Source: JANJTB01 sp032027125 | GTDB lineage: Bacteria; Bacteroidota; Ignavibacteria; Kapaibacteriales; UBA2268 | Direction of reading: 5' to 3' | Assembly (NCBI GenBank): GCA_032027125.1 | Contig: JAVSMQ010000001.1 | Coordinates: forward strand, 3,644,198 to 3,708,197 | Length of the DNA stretch: 64,000 nucleotides | Shown here: one piece after another, positions 63,488 through 64,000 of the stretch | Numbering within the stretch: the stretch's first letter is position 1 | How the letters are laid out: every line of letters begins with the position of its first letter | Position numbers and translations under genes: made by a program | The notes under the pieces: generated by a model | What the model saw: only the letters and a program-made list of their open reading frames with translations | What the model was told of the DNA's origin: nothing | The model's database searches: none

Positions 63488-64000
63488 CTAAGCTGATACA
63501 AGTTTCATACCTAAATTGCTTGCTTTTTTATTTAATATGCGTATCAAATTTTTCTTATAACTTTCTTCATATTGTTTTAATCCTATTTCTACATATTCTA
63601 GACCCTTTGTTAGAAACAAATAATAAAGAACTGCAAGCTTTCTTGCGGTTGCTTTTATTGCGACTTTATGACCATGTTTACTTTTAAGTCGGTTATAAAA
63701 ACCTTTCAAGGCTAAATGTTTACTATTGGCAATACTTAAAGCTGATTCCCTAAATATTTGACCTGCCAATGTCTTGATTTTCCATTTTCCTCTCTTTTTG
63801 CTTTTACCTGACTGATTCATTCGTGGAGATAAACCTAAATAGCTTACAAAATGTTTATATGTTGGCCATCTACTCAAATCAGTTCCTAACTCAGAAACGA
63901 GTTTTAAGATTGTCTTATCACAAAAACCCGGCAATATTACTGCATTCTTTCCACCGTTTAATTGAACAAGTTGTGAATGTAAATTTTGTATTTTAGGTTG
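63488..64000 (-). mobile_element. IS110-family transposase, C-terminal part (runs off window)
   Basis: The frame is open from base 64000 to the stop at 63488 (170 residues). It holds the C-terminal Transposase_20 domain of IS110/IS116: LPGFCDKTILKLVSELG, FVSYLGLSPRMNQSGKSKKRG (catalytic serine region; shown in part) and IKATARKLAVLYYL. The N-terminal DEDD domain should lie beyond the edge. A start at an internal TTG is not real. IS110 elements lack terminal inverted repeats, so no ends could be marked. The DNA just outside is rich in repeats. Confidence 0.9.

Noticed and set aside
63488..63934. A complete 148-residue transposase starting at 63934
   Set aside because: The apparent start is an internal TTG. 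The frame continues upstream to the window edge with IS110-like sequence, so the gene is partial.

Overview
Organism. The window is an AT-rich bacterial chromosome fragment from the FCB group, most likely a Bacteroidota/Ignavibacteria/Kapabacteria-type lineage. The evidence is: two secreted proteins with type IX secretion sorting tails; several promoters of the TTG-N19..21-TAnnTTTG type; many SPII lipoproteins; paired methylmalonyl-CoA mutase subunits; and C-rich and CGAAG-rich interspersed palindromes. The naming of the lineage is inference. The window looks like one scaffold with a 122-base N gap at 59239-59360 and single Ns at 8657, 59204 and 59225. Layout. 1-2967: envelope and second-messenger genes on the minus strand (diadenylate cyclase, PhoH, LysM lipoprotein, small lipoprotein). 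3223-7297: valS, tgt and tRNA-Ser. 7441-8451: a small accessory patch with an orphan gene and a YoeB-type toxin-antitoxin pair. 8693-13048: a 1451-residue surface protein with a T9SS tail. 13104-16455: a defence locus with a restriction-modification gene scar, then a two-gene operon encoding a DUF4062-APAZ effector and a catalytically dead short Argonaute. 16674-20310: a cation diffusion facilitator and a T9SS-exported glycoside hydrolase. 20742-25073: the rplM-rpsI-rpsB-tsf-pyrH-frr translation cluster with its promoter. 25120-32810: mutL, a lipoprotein gene followed by a nonsense-broken small lipoprotein, and the two methylmalonyl-CoA mutase subunits. 33248-33992: another R-M remnant and a DUF4160/DUF2442 pair. 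34334-37775: an iron-sulfur-flavoprotein-like gene, coaE, a CNNM/CBS protein, recO and tRNA-Asn. 38019-44102: FKBP lipoprotein, a hydrolase-fold lipoprotein without its nucleophile, a class D beta-lactamase, an arginine deiminase-family enzyme, DUF5522, a secreted protein and a Nudix-fold protein. 44359-47933: ndk, a sucD with a basic AT-hook tail, yraN and purF. 48377-54418: lipoprotein, yajC, ribBA, greA, aconitase and a FmdB zinc ribbon. 54591-58279: PepSY membrane protein, an unknown membrane protein and nadD. 58378-59510: about 1.1 kb of 21-bp tandem repeats. 59723-62947: an S41 peptidase and an unknown exported protein. 63488-64000: an IS110-family transposase running off the right edge. 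How it fits together. Most of the window is core metabolism and translation. The accessory content is concentrated in the 7.4-16.5 kb and 33 kb stretches. The outstanding candidate for an undescribed system is the DUF4062-APAZ / short pAgo operon (13646-16455). By analogy with SPARTA and SPARSA it should be a guide-dependent abortive-infection immune system, but with a TIR-like DUF4062 domain in the effector position.
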